Origin: Deltaproteobacteria bacterium
GTDB lineage: Bacteria > Desulfobacterota > RBG-13-43-22
Direction: 5' to 3'
Assembly: GCA_016219065.1 (NCBI GenBank)
Contig: JACRCK010000154.1
Coordinates: forward strand, 1 to 47,495
DNA: 47,495 nt
The notes beneath the pieces are model-generated. The model was not told the DNA's origin. It did no database searches and worked only from the letters and a program-made list of their open reading frames with translations. The first letter of the stretch is position 1, and each line of letters begins with the position of its first letter. The translations under genes and the position numbers were made by a program. Of this stretch, positions 17,966-28,338 are shown in pieces.

Positions 17966-19852
17966 TCAGCCCCGGAATTGCCCAAACCAGAGCTGCAGGA
18001 CTATCAGGCAGAAGACTTCCTTGGCCAGCCCCTCGCCCGCCTGGTATCTTTCCAGCAGGCGTTGCACGGCGGGCCGGTGGAAGTAATCGTACAGCCGGCT
18101 TTCCCGGCCCAACAACGTATCGTGTACAAAGTCCCGTAATTCCGAGCGCAGCCAGCGTTCATAGGGTACGGGCAACCCGGTTTTTTTGCGGTGGATGATT
18201 TCCGGGGGTACCACGTCCTGCAGGGCCGCCTTCAGAATCCGTTTGGTTTTCCAGCCGGACACCTTGAACTCCTGCGGCAAGGCGGCCGCAAATTCCAATA
18301 CCTGAAAATCGAGCCAGGGAACCCGCAATTCCACGGAAGTCGCCATGGTCATCTTGTCGGCCTTGACCAGCAGGTCGTCGGGAAGCCAGGACTTGGTGTC
18401 CACGTAAAGCATCTGGTTCAAGAGCGATTGGTCCCGGACCCGGTCGAACAGACGGCGGGTGGGCAGAGCCCCCATTGTCTCCCGGGCCAAGACCCCGGCA
18501 AAATCTTTCGTGTAAAGGAGCGGCTTCAGGGCATTGAAGCCGGTCGTCGGGGTGGTCGTGCGGCTGAGATAATACTGGCCCAGGGTCAACGGTACCAGAT
18601 CGGCGAACTTTCCCAGGCGCCGGACCCCGACCGAGCCCAAGCCCCGCAGGGCGGGGCGCAACAGGCCCTTCAGGGGTCCGAAGCGGGATTTGAGACTTTC
18701 GAGAAAAAGAAAATTCCGGTAGGTCTGATACCCGCCGAAGGCCTCGTCCCCCCCCTCCCCCGACAGCAGCACTTTCACCTGCGTTTCGCGGGCCAGGCGC
18801 GCCACAAAATAGAGGGCGACGGCCGGGGGTTCGCAGACCGGTTCTTCCATGTGCCAGACATAGCGGGGGAGAAAATCCCGGAAAGCGTCCGACGTCATGG
18901 TGATCTCCCGGTGGTTCGTTCCGAAACGCCGGGCGGCCAGGCGGGCGAAAGGGCGCTCGTCGGCAAAGTCTTCGCCGTCGAACCCGATGGTAAAGGTGTG
19001 TACCGGCCGGTCGGACTGTTCCACGGCATAGCGCAGCACTCCCGTAGAATCCACGCCGCCGCTCAACAAGACCCCGACCGGCACATCGCTGATCAGGTGG
19101 TCTTTGACGGTTCGGGCCAGCAGTCCCTTCAATTCCGCCACCGCTTCCGCGAAAAGGGGCTTCCGGGTTTGGGTTTCAAAATGGAGATCCCAGTAAGCCT
19201 TGGCTTCCAGACGCCCCTGCTGGACCGTGAGATAATGGCCGGGATCGAGTTTATAAATCCCTTTCCACAGGGTTTCCGATCCGGGCAGGTAATAATAGGT
19301 CAGGAACCGGTCGATGGCCCCCGGGTCGATCCCCGGACGTACTGTGGGGTCGACCAAGAGGGACTTGACCTCGGAGGCGAAGAGCAGCGCCCGGTCCGTT
19401 TGGATGTAGTAGAGCGGTTTGATGCCGACCCGGTCGCGGGCCAGGAGCAGCAATTGTTTTCGCTCGTCCCACAGGGCGAAGGCGAACATGCCCCGCAACC
19501 GTTCTACCGACCGCACGCCCACCTCCTCATAGAGGTGCAGAATAACCTCGGTGTCCGTAGCGGATTTGAAGCGGTGCCCGGCGGCCAGCAGTTCCGCCCG
19601 TAATTCGGGAAAGTTGTAGATCTCCCCGTTGTAGACCACCCAGATGGTGCCGTCCTCGTTGGACATGGGCTGGTCGCCCGTGGCCAGGTCGATGATGCTC
19701 AGACGCCGGTGGCCCAAACCGACCGGACCGCGGAGGTATTCGCCGCCCCCGTCCGGTCCCCGGTGCTGCAGTCGCGCTCCCATTCGGGCCAACAACCGGG
19801 GGTCCACGGGCTCCTGGCTATCGAAATTCAATTTTCCGCAGATTCCGCACAT
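17966..19852 (-). CDS. asnB: Asparagine synthase (glutamine-hydrolysing) family amidotransferase
   Basis: MCGICGKLNF N-terminal nucleophile; QHRGPDGGGEY; GHRRLSIIDL; VPVGVLLSGGVDSTGVLRYAVEQ; LLSGEGGDEAFGGY. Confidence 0.92.
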   Translation of the reverse strand: MCGICGKLNFDSQEPVDPRLLARMGARLQHRGPDGGGEYLRGPVGLGHRRLSIIDLATGDQPMSNEDGTIWVVYNGEIYNFPELRAELLAAGHRFKSATDTEVILHLYEEVGVRSVERLRGMFAFALWDERKQLLLLARDRVGIKPLYYIQTDRALLFASEVKSLLVDPTVRPGIDPGAIDRFLTYYYLPGSETLWKGIYKLDPGHYLTVQQGRLEAKAYWDLHFETQTRKPLFAEAVAELKGLLARTVKDHLISDVPVGVLLSGGVDSTGVLRYAVEQSDRPVHTFTIGFDGEDFADERPFARLAARRFGTNHREITMTSDAFRDFLPRYVWHMEEPVCEPPAVALYFVARLARETQVKVLLSGEGGDEAFGGYQTYRNFLFLESLKSRFGPLKGLLRPALRGLGSVGVRRLGKFADLVPLTLGQYYLSRTTTPTTGFNALKPLLYTKDFAGVLARETMGALPTRRLFDRVRDQSLLNQMLYVDTKSWLPDDLLVKADKMTMATSVELRVPWLDFQVLEFAAALPQEFKVSGWKTKRILKAALQDVVPPEIIHRKKTGLPVPYERWLRSELRDFVHDTLLGRESRLYDYFHRPAVQRLLERYQAGEGLAKEVFCLIVLQLWFGQFRG

Positions 19853-20898
19853 GATCCGTTCAAATCCCGGGGCGGTTGGAGGTTGCCCTTACCGGCGGCC
19901 GGGCGGCGCCGGGGGCTCCGGGCCAATCCCAGACCCCAGTGCAGGACGGCCCACCATTTTTGCAGTGCGGCCTGCCAGCCCGCGGTCCGACCGCGGACCA
20001 CGAAAACCGGGGTCAACACCAGCAGCAGGATCAGTCGGGTCAAGGCCGCCCCGCTCATGGTCAGGCGGTAGACCCCGCCGTAGAAGGGACCGTGGAATTT
20101 GGTCAAGAAACGCTGCACCGATTCCCGCAGCATCTGGATGGCAAAACGGCTGGGGGCTTGCCGCGAGCTGCCCCCGCCGTGATGGACGACCGCCACCGCG
20201 CCGCAATAATAGTTGTCCCGGCCTTGGCGGCTGACCTTATAACAAAGGTCCAAGTCCTCCCCGTACATAAAATACTCGGAGCTGAACCCGCCGACCCGGT
20301 CGAAGATCTCCCGCGGGATCATCAGGCAGGCGCCTGAGACCGCCTCCACTGGCACCGGGTTGCCCGAGGGCTCGAAAAACCCGGCAGTCCCCCAGAGGCC
20401 GGATCGCGGGGAAATCTTTCTCAGAATATCGGCGTCCAGCATTTGATTCACGATGGTGGGAAAGGATTGGACGCAACTGGTCTGCAGCGACCCATCGCTG
20501 TTGAGGAGCCGGCAGCCGACGGCACCGGCCCGCGGCAGGGTGTTCACCCGTTCCCAAAGGTGCTCGAGGGCCCGATCCCGCACCTCGGTATCCGGGTTCA
20601 GGAAGAGCAGCACCGGCCCGCGGGCCTGCCGGGCGCCGAGGTTGTTGGCCCGGGCAAAACCCAGATTCTCCTGGCTTTGGATGAAGCGGACCGTCGGATC
20701 TTCTTCCGCCAGCCGCTCCCCGCACCCGTCAAAGGAGGCGTTATCCACGACGATCACCTCGTACCGTATCCGGGTGGTCTGCTCCCGGATCGTTTCCAGG
20801 CAGGGGCGCAAAAAAGCGGCGGAATGCCAATTGACGATGATGATCGAGAGTTCGATCCCCGGACCCGTCTCCGGCGGCTGATGGCGCTTCTTCGCCAT
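19828..20898 (-). CDS. Glycosyltransferase family 2 (rhamnosyltransferase-like)
   Basis: ELSIIIVNWHSAAFLRPCLETIREQT...VIVVDNASFDGCGERL...NLGFARANNLGARQARGPVLLFLNPDTEV. Likely start MAKKRHQ at 20898, TAATG overlap with the upstream gene. Confidence 0.88.
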   Translation of the reverse strand: MAKKRHQPPETGPGIELSIIIVNWHSAAFLRPCLETIREQTTRIRYEVIVVDNASFDGCGERLAEEDPTVRFIQSQENLGFARANNLGARQARGPVLLFLNPDTEVRDRALEHLWERVNTLPRAGAVGCRLLNSDGSLQTSCVQSFPTIVNQMLDADILRKISPRSGLWGTAGFFEPSGNPVPVEAVSGACLMIPREIFDRVGGFSSEYFMYGEDLDLCYKVSRQGRDNYYCGAVAVVHHGGGSSRQAPSRFAIQMLRESVQRFLTKFHGPFYGGVYRLTMSGAALTRLILLLVLTPVFVVRGRTAGWQAALQKWWAVLHWGLGLARSPRRRPAAGKGNLQPPRDLNGSCAESAEN

Positions 20899-21785
20899 TA
20901 CCCATAGATGCTCGGCCGGAGTGCCAGGCGCCGCAGTTGCTGTTGACGCAGGAACCGGATCACCTCCGGATCCGGCACCTGGGGAACCCGCCGCAGATAG
21001 CCCGAGCAGAAGCCGGCCCACAGGGCGACTGCCCCGAGCACCGGCGGTTTGCGCACGGACCTTTTGAGGCACTTCAGGAACATGAAGAACGGGTGGTAGC
21101 CCGTGATGTAATTCGCTCGGCCGTTTTTGAACCAGTTGCGCCAGTTCCCATCGGCGCCGCCCGTGGCCTTCAGCTGGATCAGGTGAATGTCGCCAAAGGT
21201 TTGGGTTGTCCAGCCGAGCATGTTCGCTTTCACTTCATCGATGGTGTCCCAGCCGGGCGCCGGCACCAGCGGTTGAATCTGCTGCCAACAGGCCCGGCGA
21301 TAGATCTTGGTGGCCCCCCGCACGTGAAAGGGGGGATCGCCCGGCGAATCGTCAAACAGATCACCGTTGGCCACCGAATAGACCTTGCCGCCCCCGATCC
21401 CCAAACGGGGATCCCGGGAAAACCGCTCCAGACACCGTTCGAAATAATCCGGCTCCAGGGAAAGGTCGCCGTCCAGCTTGACGATATATTCCCATTCCTG
21501 GCACGTAATCCGGCGGAGTCCTTCGGAAAAGGCCGCGATGACCCCTCCTCCGGCCTTGCGGAAACCCCGATCGGGGCAATGGCCGGTTTGGATCCAGGGC
21601 CGTCGGGTGGCGAACCGGTCGATAATGTCCCCGGTTTGATCGTTAGAACCGTCATCGACGATCACCCACTCCCGGGGGGGGATCGTTTGGCCGGCCACCG
21701 TCTCCAGGGTCTTCCCGATATGAGCCTCCTCGTCGCGAACCGGCGTAACGATAATATAGCTGGTGCTGTCTTTCATGCTTTCCAC
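20898..21785 (-). CDS. Glycosyltransferase family 2
   Basis: SYIIVTPVRDEEAHIGKTLETVAGQTIPPREWVIVDDGSNDQTGDIIDRFA...YIVKLDGDLSLEPDYFERCL. Confidence 0.88.
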   Translation of the reverse strand: MESMKDSTSYIIVTPVRDEEAHIGKTLETVAGQTIPPREWVIVDDGSNDQTGDIIDRFATRRPWIQTGHCPDRGFRKAGGGVIAAFSEGLRRITCQEWEYIVKLDGDLSLEPDYFERCLERFSRDPRLGIGGGKVYSVANGDLFDDSPGDPPFHVRGATKIYRRACWQQIQPLVPAPGWDTIDEVKANMLGWTTQTFGDIHLIQLKATGGADGNWRNWFKNGRANYITGYHPFFMFLKCLKRSVRKPPVLGAVALWAGFCSGYLRRVPQVPDPEVIRFLRQQQLRRLALRPSIYG

Positions 21786-22687
21786 AGGACCTTTTTCAGC
21801 GCCTGGACCCCGGAGAGCCAGTCATAACCTCCCTGCAGTTTGGCCTGAAAAAGAGCCGGATCGTCTCCGGAGTTTATGGGAATTCTCTTCAAGGAAAACA
21901 GGTCTTCCGCCGTGTTGACCGTGCCGATCCGGGTGCTCAAACAATAGGCATAGCCGACGGACTGCAGGGTCTGGTTCAGGACTTCCAGAAACAACCCGTC
22001 CTGCTGCGGGAACTGGAAAGGATAACAGAACCCGTCGCAGCCGCCGGTCTGCTCCTGGATTACCCGCCCCGAATGGGACAACTCCCGACGAAGCTGATCG
22101 ACCTGGAGCTCCGCCAGTTGCGGATGGCTGCAGGTGTGGGAACCGAAGGTAATGCCCTGCCGCTGCAGTTCCAGGATCTCCGCCCAGGAAAGATGCGCTT
22201 TGCCGCGGAGGCCCGCCGCGGGTCGACCGATAAAATCGGTGGGCAGAAAAACGCTGGCCGGAAAGCCTTTGGCCTTCAGCAAAGGAAAGGCCTGGGTGTA
22301 AAAATCCCGGTAGCCGTCGTCGAAAGTCAGGACCGCGTACCGGGGCGAATTCCGCCGGTCCGGACCCAGGGCGTGGTCCAGTCCCCGGCCTCCCTGCGGT
22401 TCCCGGGCCGAAGGGGCGGCCCGGCTTGAAACCCCGCCGCTGGGAATCGCCCGGATCAAATTCACCGCCTCGGCCAGCGGGATGACCCGATAGCCCTGCT
22501 CGCCCAGAAAGTGCAATTGCTGGGCGAAGGCCCGGGGGGAGGTGTTGATCCAGAAATAGGGATGACCGGGCTCGGGATCATCGGAAATGCTGTGATACAT
22601 AAGAATCGGGAGGCGCAGCCCGCGCGCTGGCAGCCGTTTCCAGAGGGGACCTAACCCATACAGGGTAATGAGGCGATCTAAACGCAA
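21773..22687 (-). CDS. Polysaccharide deacetylase (NodB homology)
   Basis: LPILMYHSISDDPE; YAVLTFDDGYRDFYTQAFPLLKAKGFPASVFLPTDFIG; GITFGSHTCSHPQLAEL. Confidence 0.9.
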   Translation of the reverse strand: MRLDRLITLYGLGPLWKRLPARGLRLPILMYHSISDDPEPGHPYFWINTSPRAFAQQLHFLGEQGYRVIPLAEAVNLIRAIPSGGVSSRAAPSAREPQGGRGLDHALGPDRRNSPRYAVLTFDDGYRDFYTQAFPLLKAKGFPASVFLPTDFIGRPAAGLRGKAHLSWAEILELQRQGITFGSHTCSHPQLAELQVDQLRRELSHSGRVIQEQTGGCDGFCYPFQFPQQDGLFLEVLNQTLQSVGYAYCLSTRIGTVNTAEDLFSLKRIPINSGDDPALFQAKLQGGYDWLSGVQALKKVLWKA

Positions 22688-22728
22688 GGTGTCGATTGTG
22701 GGGCGGGGCGGCGGCGGGGGTCCGCCAG

Positions 22729-23949
22729 TCAGGGCTCGATCAGCTTATCCACCAAGTCCAGGTAGAGATGCTTCTTGCCCTCCCAACTGTAGTCTTTCAA
22801 AAAAAGGGCCGCCCGGTCGACCAGGGCCCGCCGTTCTTCGGGGTTTTGGATCAGGCCCCGCAGGGCGCCAGCCAGATCGTCGGGATTGTCCGGTTCGAAA
22901 AATTTCACCACGGAATCGTTGAAGTAAAAACGGTCGATTTTGGTCCCGGCCACCAGCACCGGAACGCCGACGGCCATGAATTCCAGGATCTTGGTGCTGA
23001 AGGCCTCGCCCCCGAAAGGGTCGTTGCGCTTGGGGACCACGCCCAGGTCCGCCTCGGCCATGGCCTCGGCAATTTTTTCTTTCGGTATGGGGTCCCTGAA
23101 AATGACCCGGTCGGAAACGCCCAACCGCCGGGCTTGGGCCTCCAAGGCCTCGCGGGTGCCCCCCCGGCCGTACAGGTGCAATTCCACCCCGGGGGCCTCG
23201 TCTTTGATCCGGCCCAGGGCACTCAGGGCCAGGTCCAGCCCCTGATGCCAGTTCAGCGTGCCCGGGTACAGGAGGACGAATTTTCCGTCCTTTCTTTTCC
23301 GGGGCCGCCGGAAAAAAATGGTTTCATCGGGATAATTCAAGACCACCGAGCAGTTGCCGTGAGGGACCGACCGCCGGAGCTTTTTTTCCCAGAGGTGGTT
23401 GGAAATGATCACCCAGTCCGAGAAGGAAATGGACAGCTTCTCCACCACCCGGAGCAGGCGGCACAGCACCGATTCCGGACTCACCTTGAATTTGGCCGCG
23501 TAGAATTCCGGGACGATATCATGGATGTCTAGGATGATCTTGGCGCCCTTGAGCTTGGGGAACCAGGCGGCGAAGACCTCGAAGTCGGGAACGGAATGGA
23601 CGTGAATCAGATCGTACGGCTGTTGGCGATGCCGTTGATTCAATTGCACCGAGGAATTGACGAAAAATTTCAGCAGGCGGTAGAGATAGGCGAGCTTCCC
23701 CCTCTCGTTGCGTTCCCGCCGCTGGATGGCCAAAACGTTCACCCCCTTGACGGTGGTCTGCCCGGCGGCCTCGGGCTGGCCGAGGGCGAGCACGTCCACC
23801 GTGTCGCCCCGCCGGACCAGCGTTTCCGCATAGCGGGTTACCCGGGCGTCCACCTCATAAAAACTATAGGAGAGCATGCCTATCCGGGCCGGCCGCCGGG
23901 GGCGGGCGGCGGGGGCGGGGGCCGGGATGGGCGGAAGGTCAGTGGGCAA
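22729..23949 (-). CDS. Glycosyltransferase family 4 (GT-B)
   Basis: RIGMLSYSFYEVDARVTRYAETLVRRGDTVDVLALG; LLYPGTLNWHQGLDLALSALGRI; AEADLGVVPKRNDPFGGEAFSTKILEFMAVGVPVLVAGT. Confidence 0.88.
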   Translation of the reverse strand: MPTDLPPIPAPAPAARPRRPARIGMLSYSFYEVDARVTRYAETLVRRGDTVDVLALGQPEAAGQTTVKGVNVLAIQRRERNERGKLAYLYRLLKFFVNSSVQLNQRHRQQPYDLIHVHSVPDFEVFAAWFPKLKGAKIILDIHDIVPEFYAAKFKVSPESVLCRLLRVVEKLSISFSDWVIISNHLWEKKLRRSVPHGNCSVVLNYPDETIFFRRPRKRKDGKFVLLYPGTLNWHQGLDLALSALGRIKDEAPGVELHLYGRGGTREALEAQARRLGVSDRVIFRDPIPKEKIAEAMAEADLGVVPKRNDPFGGEAFSTKILEFMAVGVPVLVAGTKIDRFYFNDSVVKFFEPDNPDDLAGALRGLIQNPEERRALVDRAALFLKDYSWEGKKHLYLDLVDKLIEP

Positions 23950-24056
23950 GGGGCCTCCTCAAAAAGTCGTGCCGGATCAGTTTGCGGGAGGGCGGCGCGA
24001 CGGCCGATTCCGTCCCGGGCCGCCGGCGGATTTCCGGGCGATCACCGGACCACCGC

Positions 24057-25382
24057 TCAATTGTACTTTCGGAACACCGGCTTGACCGGTCGGCCTACCA
24101 GGTGTTGGTCGACCCCGTCCGCCAGGGCCCGCTTGAAGACTTGCAGCGCTCCTTCCACCGCCTCCAGGGTTTTCCGGAGGTCTTCCTCCGTGTGGGAAAA
24201 ACTGACTACCAGGGAGGGCGCCAATATGCCCCGTTTGATGGTCTCCTGGAGGAAGAGGGCCCGGAAGCTTTGGGAGGGGGCCCCTTCCTGATCCCGGGTC
24301 AGGTAGACCAGGTTGCAGGGCCTGCCGATGACCCAAAAATGCTCCGACAGTCCCAGGGACGCGCTGATTTGATTCAAGCCCTGTTGCAGGACTTCCCCCT
24401 GCCGCCAGAGGGTTTCAATGACCTGCTGCTCCCGGTAGATTTCCATGGTTTTCAGGCAGGCGGCCAGACCCGGCGTTTCCGCGCCGTGGGTGGTGGAAAG
24501 CAGGAAAACCCTCTCCCGGCCGTGCTGCAACCCGCCCAACTCCATGATCGCCCGGCGCCCCACCAGGGCCGAGACCGAAAACCCGTTGGCCAGGGCCTTG
24601 CCGAAGGCGGACAGGTCCGGCTGGAGCTGATAATAGGCCTGGGCCCCGCCGAGATGCCAGCGGAAGCCAGTGATCATCTCATCCAAGATGAAGAGGGCCC
24701 CGTTTTCCCGGCAGAGGCGCTGCACTTCCTGGGGGAACCGCTCCGCGGGCTCCAGGGCGGTGGCCGCTTCCATGATCAGGCCGGCTATCCGGCCCGGGTA
24801 TTCCGCAAAAAGCCGCTTGACGCTTTCCAGATCGTTGTAATGAAATTTCACCGTCAGGGCCTTGGTGGAGTCCGGGATCCCGGCGTCCATAGGTGTGGAG
24901 CCGATAAACCAGTCGTCGGTGGAAAAAAAGGGTTGTTCGGCGCAGATCGCCACCAGGTCCCGGCCGGTAAAGGCCCGGGCCAGTTTGAGGGCCGCCGTGG
25001 TCACGTCCGACCCGTTCTTGGCGAACTTGACCATTTCGGCGGGTTCGATGAGGTCCAGGAGGGCTTCGGCGCACTCCACCTCCAGCGGCGAAGGACGGGT
25101 AAAATTGGTGCCCTGGGCCATTTCCCGGTAAGCGGCTGCCACCACCGGCGCGTAGCCGTGGCCGAGGGTGACGGCCCGCAGTCCCATCCCGTACTCGATA
25201 TATTCGTTTCCGTCCGGGTCCCAGACATGGGCCCCCTGCCCGCGGACAATGAAGCCGGGCGCCAGCACCGGGTACTGGTCGTCCCCTTTGGCGTAGGTGT
25301 GGCCCCCCCCGGGGATCAGGCGGTGGCTTTTCTGCTGCAGTTCCCGGGTCTTCTTGAATTTTTCTTCTGGATCAAAGGACAT
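24057..25382 (-). CDS. Class III / glutamate-1-semialdehyde-aminomutase-like PLP aminotransferase
   Basis: LIPGGGHTYAKGDDQYPVLAPGFIVRGQGAHVWDPDGNEYIEYGMGLRAVTLGHGYAPVV; ALFILDEMITGFRW; DLSAFGKALANGFSVSALVG. Confidence 0.87.
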   Translation of the reverse strand: MSFDPEEKFKKTRELQQKSHRLIPGGGHTYAKGDDQYPVLAPGFIVRGQGAHVWDPDGNEYIEYGMGLRAVTLGHGYAPVVAAAYREMAQGTNFTRPSPLEVECAEALLDLIEPAEMVKFAKNGSDVTTAALKLARAFTGRDLVAICAEQPFFSTDDWFIGSTPMDAGIPDSTKALTVKFHYNDLESVKRLFAEYPGRIAGLIMEAATALEPAERFPQEVQRLCRENGALFILDEMITGFRWHLGGAQAYYQLQPDLSAFGKALANGFSVSALVGRRAIMELGGLQHGRERVFLLSTTHGAETPGLAACLKTMEIYREQQVIETLWRQGEVLQQGLNQISASLGLSEHFWVIGRPCNLVYLTRDQEGAPSQSFRALFLQETIKRGILAPSLVVSFSHTEEDLRKTLEAVEGALQVFKRALADGVDQHLVGRPVKPVFRKYN

Positions 25383-25468
25383 TCCTGACTCCCCTCAGTC
25401 ATCTCGGCCGGACGAAGGCGTTGCGCCCTGGCCCCGGATAATCACCCGGACCGATCCGGTCCGGCCGG

Positions 25469-26122
25469 TCAAAAGATCATCTTGCGGCAGTAGAAGCCCT
25501 CGGCATACTTGCCGGGGGCGTTCGATTCCAGGCCCCTTATCCGCAGCATCGCGTAAAAGGTATCGGCATCAAACCACTGCTTGGGCTGTTGGCTCCCGAA
25601 GCTTTCCAGCAAAAGCGCTACCTTGCGCCTGGCCAGGGCCTCCGGCAGGTGAATAAAGAGATTGGGAACCCCCAGATCGCCGTCGTATTTGACGATCTCG
25701 TATTCCAGGATCAGATGATTCCGGAAAGTGTTCCAGGTCAGCTCCGAGATCAACCGGTGGTCCTGATGGAGATCCTGCCGGTAATGGGTGAAGATCAAAT
25801 CCGGCACGCAGATCCCCTTGAGCCGTTCAAAGGTTTCCTTGATCTCCCCCCCCTGATAGGGGAAGAAGCCGTCCCGGTACTCCAGGAGTTCGACGGTTTT
25901 TTCTCCGGCCCCGTCCAGAAAGCGCTCCGCGCTGGCGGCGGCCTCCTGCCGGCGGACTCCCGAGGCGCTGAATACCACCCAAAAAACCCGGGCCGCCGGC
26001 CATTCTTCCAGCAACCGTAACACGGCGCCGCCGGCGCCCAGCTCCAGATCGTCCCCATGGGCCCCCAGGCAGAGCACGGTGAGGCCGGTGCGGCCCTGGG
26101 GCGCCAGTCCCAGCTTCAGCAT
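25469..26122 (-). CDS. PIG-L / LmbE family deacetylase
   Basis: LTVLCLGAHGDDLELGAGGAVLRLLEEWPAARVFWVVFSASGVRRQEA; PDLIFTHYRQDLHQDHRLISELTWNTFR. Start at 26122 (MLKLGLAPQG) preferred over 26239. Confidence 0.87.
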   Translation of the reverse strand: MLKLGLAPQGRTGLTVLCLGAHGDDLELGAGGAVLRLLEEWPAARVFWVVFSASGVRRQEAAASAERFLDGAGEKTVELLEYRDGFFPYQGGEIKETFERLKGICVPDLIFTHYRQDLHQDHRLISELTWNTFRNHLILEYEIVKYDGDLGVPNLFIHLPEALARRKVALLLESFGSQQPKQWFDADTFYAMLRIRGLESNAPGKYAEGFYCRKMIF

Positions 26123-26928
26123 GGGGATCGACCCGCGCCGTTGGCCCGCCCGTTGCCGCTTTTCCAGACTTCCCAGGGGGCATTGTCCTGCTGGACCATA
26201 TCGGTGAGTTCCTGATGTTCCTTGAAGGTGTCCATGCACCAGAAGCGGTCGTAGCGGTACCCCACCAGCTGTTCGTCGGCGATCAGGCGCCGGAAGGGCT
26301 CTTCCACCAGCTCCTCCCCCGGCCGGAGGTAATCAAAAATCTGCCGCCGAAAAACGAAATACCCGCCGTTGATCAGGATATCCGTATCCTTGACATAGTT
26401 GATGGCCTGGACCCGCTGGTCGCCGTTGAGTTGGACCACATGAAAACTCTGCGAGGGTTTGACGCAGACAAAGCCGGCGATCTTGCCGCTGCGTTGAAAA
26501 AAATCGATATATTCCGCAAGGGGGAGATCGGTCAGACCGTCCGAGTAGTTGGCCAGGAACATCTCTTCGCCGTCCAGGTATTTTTCCACGGCCCGCAGGC
26601 GCTGGCCGATATTGGCCTTGAGGCCCGTGTCCACGAAAGTGATGCGCCAGTCGTCGATATCGTGATTGTTGAGCTGGATATCCTTGCCGCCGTTGGTCAT
26701 GGTAAAATCATTGGAAAGGCATTCGTCGTAGTTTAAAAAATAGTTTTTAATCTTGTCCGCCCGGTACCCCAGACAAAGGATGAAATCTTTGTAACCGAAA
26801 TGGGCGTAGTATTTCATCAAATGCCAGAGTATGGGTCGATAGCCGATTTTGACCAGGGGTTTGGGGAGATCCTCCGTCAAGCCTCCCAACCGGGTCCCCA
26901 AGCCGCCGCAAAACAATACCACTTTCAA
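26116..26928 (-). CDS. rfbF: Glucose-1-phosphate cytidylyltransferase-like nucleotidyltransferase
   Basis: MKVVLFCGGLGTRLGGLTEDLPKPLVKIGYRPILWHLMKYYAHFGYKDFILCLGYRADKIKNYFLNY; typical of RfbF-type enzymes. Confidence 0.88.
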   Translation of the reverse strand: MKVVLFCGGLGTRLGGLTEDLPKPLVKIGYRPILWHLMKYYAHFGYKDFILCLGYRADKIKNYFLNYDECLSNDFTMTNGGKDIQLNNHDIDDWRITFVDTGLKANIGQRLRAVEKYLDGEEMFLANYSDGLTDLPLAEYIDFFQRSGKIAGFVCVKPSQSFHVVQLNGDQRVQAINYVKDTDILINGGYFVFRRQIFDYLRPGEELVEEPFRRLIADEQLVGYRYDRFWCMDTFKEHQELTDMVQQDNAPWEVWKSGNGRANGAGRSPC

Positions 26929-27007
26929 TGGTGTCTCCTCCTGTTCAGATTTGCCCCTGGTATGGGGAAAGGTCCGGTTATGGGCACCCCCGGGCAGGGG
27001 CCGCCGG

Positions 27008-28312
27008 TCAATGGGCGCCCCGATCCGGGACCTCCTCCAGTAAACCGCTTTCCTTCAGTTGGGCCGCCGCCCGGGCCACCCGCCCGAACTCCAGCCCCGA
27101 TCTTTCGGCTATGGCCAACAGATCGTAGCCCCCGTCGGAGAGGTTCAAGACCCAGAGCAAGGCCAACTCATCGATCCCCGGGGCGGCATAGAGACCCCGC
27201 TTGCCCAGTTGCGGCTCGCCCTTCGGGCACCGATTGCGATAAAACCGGTTTGCTTCCAGGATCCGCAGCAGCGACAGGACCTGGCTGAAGCTTTCCGCCA
27301 GCGCATCCGTTTTGACGAAGTCCAGGTTGTCGGCGGAGGTGTGGTACTCCGGATATTCCCCGTAGGGCGTCCTGGAAAAGCGCCCCACCGGCAGGTTGAA
27401 ACCCGGGGAGCAATATTGACGCTCGTCGTACCCGTACGGATGAAAGTCCCGCACTTCAAAGGGGTCCCCGGAATCCCGCAGGGCCTGGACAGCGGCTCGG
27501 TCGATTGCCGCGTCTCCCCGGCGGCTTTTCTTGTAGATGATTTTCCCGCTGTCGCCCACGCCGGTAAGGACCAGGCCGTTCTTGATCTTAACAACCTCGG
27601 GTTCATTCAGACAGAGCCAGGTAATGGCGCCGATGGTCCCGGGGATAAAGAGAAATCGATAGGAGAAACGGCGCGGCCCCCGGCCCAGACTTTCGGCCAG
27701 CTTGACGGCCAGGCTGACACCGGATAGGTTGTCGTTCGCCAGGGAGGGATGGCAGGTGTGGCAGGAAATGAGGACTTCCTCCTCCCGCTCCCCCGGTAGA
27801 AGGTATTCACCGTAGGTCAGGGAGCCGTCCGCCAACGTGGAATCGATACGAACCTCGTAGTTCCCCTCCTCCAGGGCCTGCAGCTGGGTATGGGGCAGGC
27901 AGAACCCCCAATTCTCCCGGTAATAGGCGGTCCGGTAGGGAATCCAGTCCGGGCGATCGGGCAGCGAGAAGAGGTGTTCCTTCAACTCCGCCAAAGGCAT
28001 GGTCCGGTTGATCGGCACACTGTAATTGAGGACCTGGAGGTTGGACTGTTGGAAGTCGATGATTTTTTCGCCCCGGGCCTTGCGGACATAGGCGTCCCGG
28101 ATATTCCACTCCCGGGGGATGACCCAGTCGAACACCGGGGTCCCGGAAGGGACTTCCCGCACCGCCAGCGGAATCCGCCGGCTGATGATTTCCAGGGTCT
28201 GGCGCAAACCGTCTCCGGTGATGCTCCGGCAGATGGGGAAAAGCTCCCGGATCAGCTCGTACATCTCCCGGCCGGCGTCGGCGGGGCTGGGAAAGCTGGC
28301 GTCGCCCGGCAT
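27008..28312 (-). CDS. DUF4910 / aminopeptidase-like-fold protein
   Basis: MYELIRELFPICRSITGDGLRQTLEIIS; VLISCHTCHPSLANDNLSGVSLAVKLAESL; C-terminal winged-helix-like segment. Confidence 0.82.
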   Translation of the reverse strand: MPGDASFPSPADAGREMYELIRELFPICRSITGDGLRQTLEIISRRIPLAVREVPSGTPVFDWVIPREWNIRDAYVRKARGEKIIDFQQSNLQVLNYSVPINRTMPLAELKEHLFSLPDRPDWIPYRTAYYRENWGFCLPHTQLQALEEGNYEVRIDSTLADGSLTYGEYLLPGEREEEVLISCHTCHPSLANDNLSGVSLAVKLAESLGRGPRRFSYRFLFIPGTIGAITWLCLNEPEVVKIKNGLVLTGVGDSGKIIYKKSRRGDAAIDRAAVQALRDSGDPFEVRDFHPYGYDERQYCSPGFNLPVGRFSRTPYGEYPEYHTSADNLDFVKTDALAESFSQVLSLLRILEANRFYRNRCPKGEPQLGKRGLYAAPGIDELALLWVLNLSDGGYDLLAIAERSGLEFGRVARAAAQLKESGLLEEVPDRGAH

Positions 28313-28338
28313 CGTCCTATTCCTTCCCCTCTCCTTCC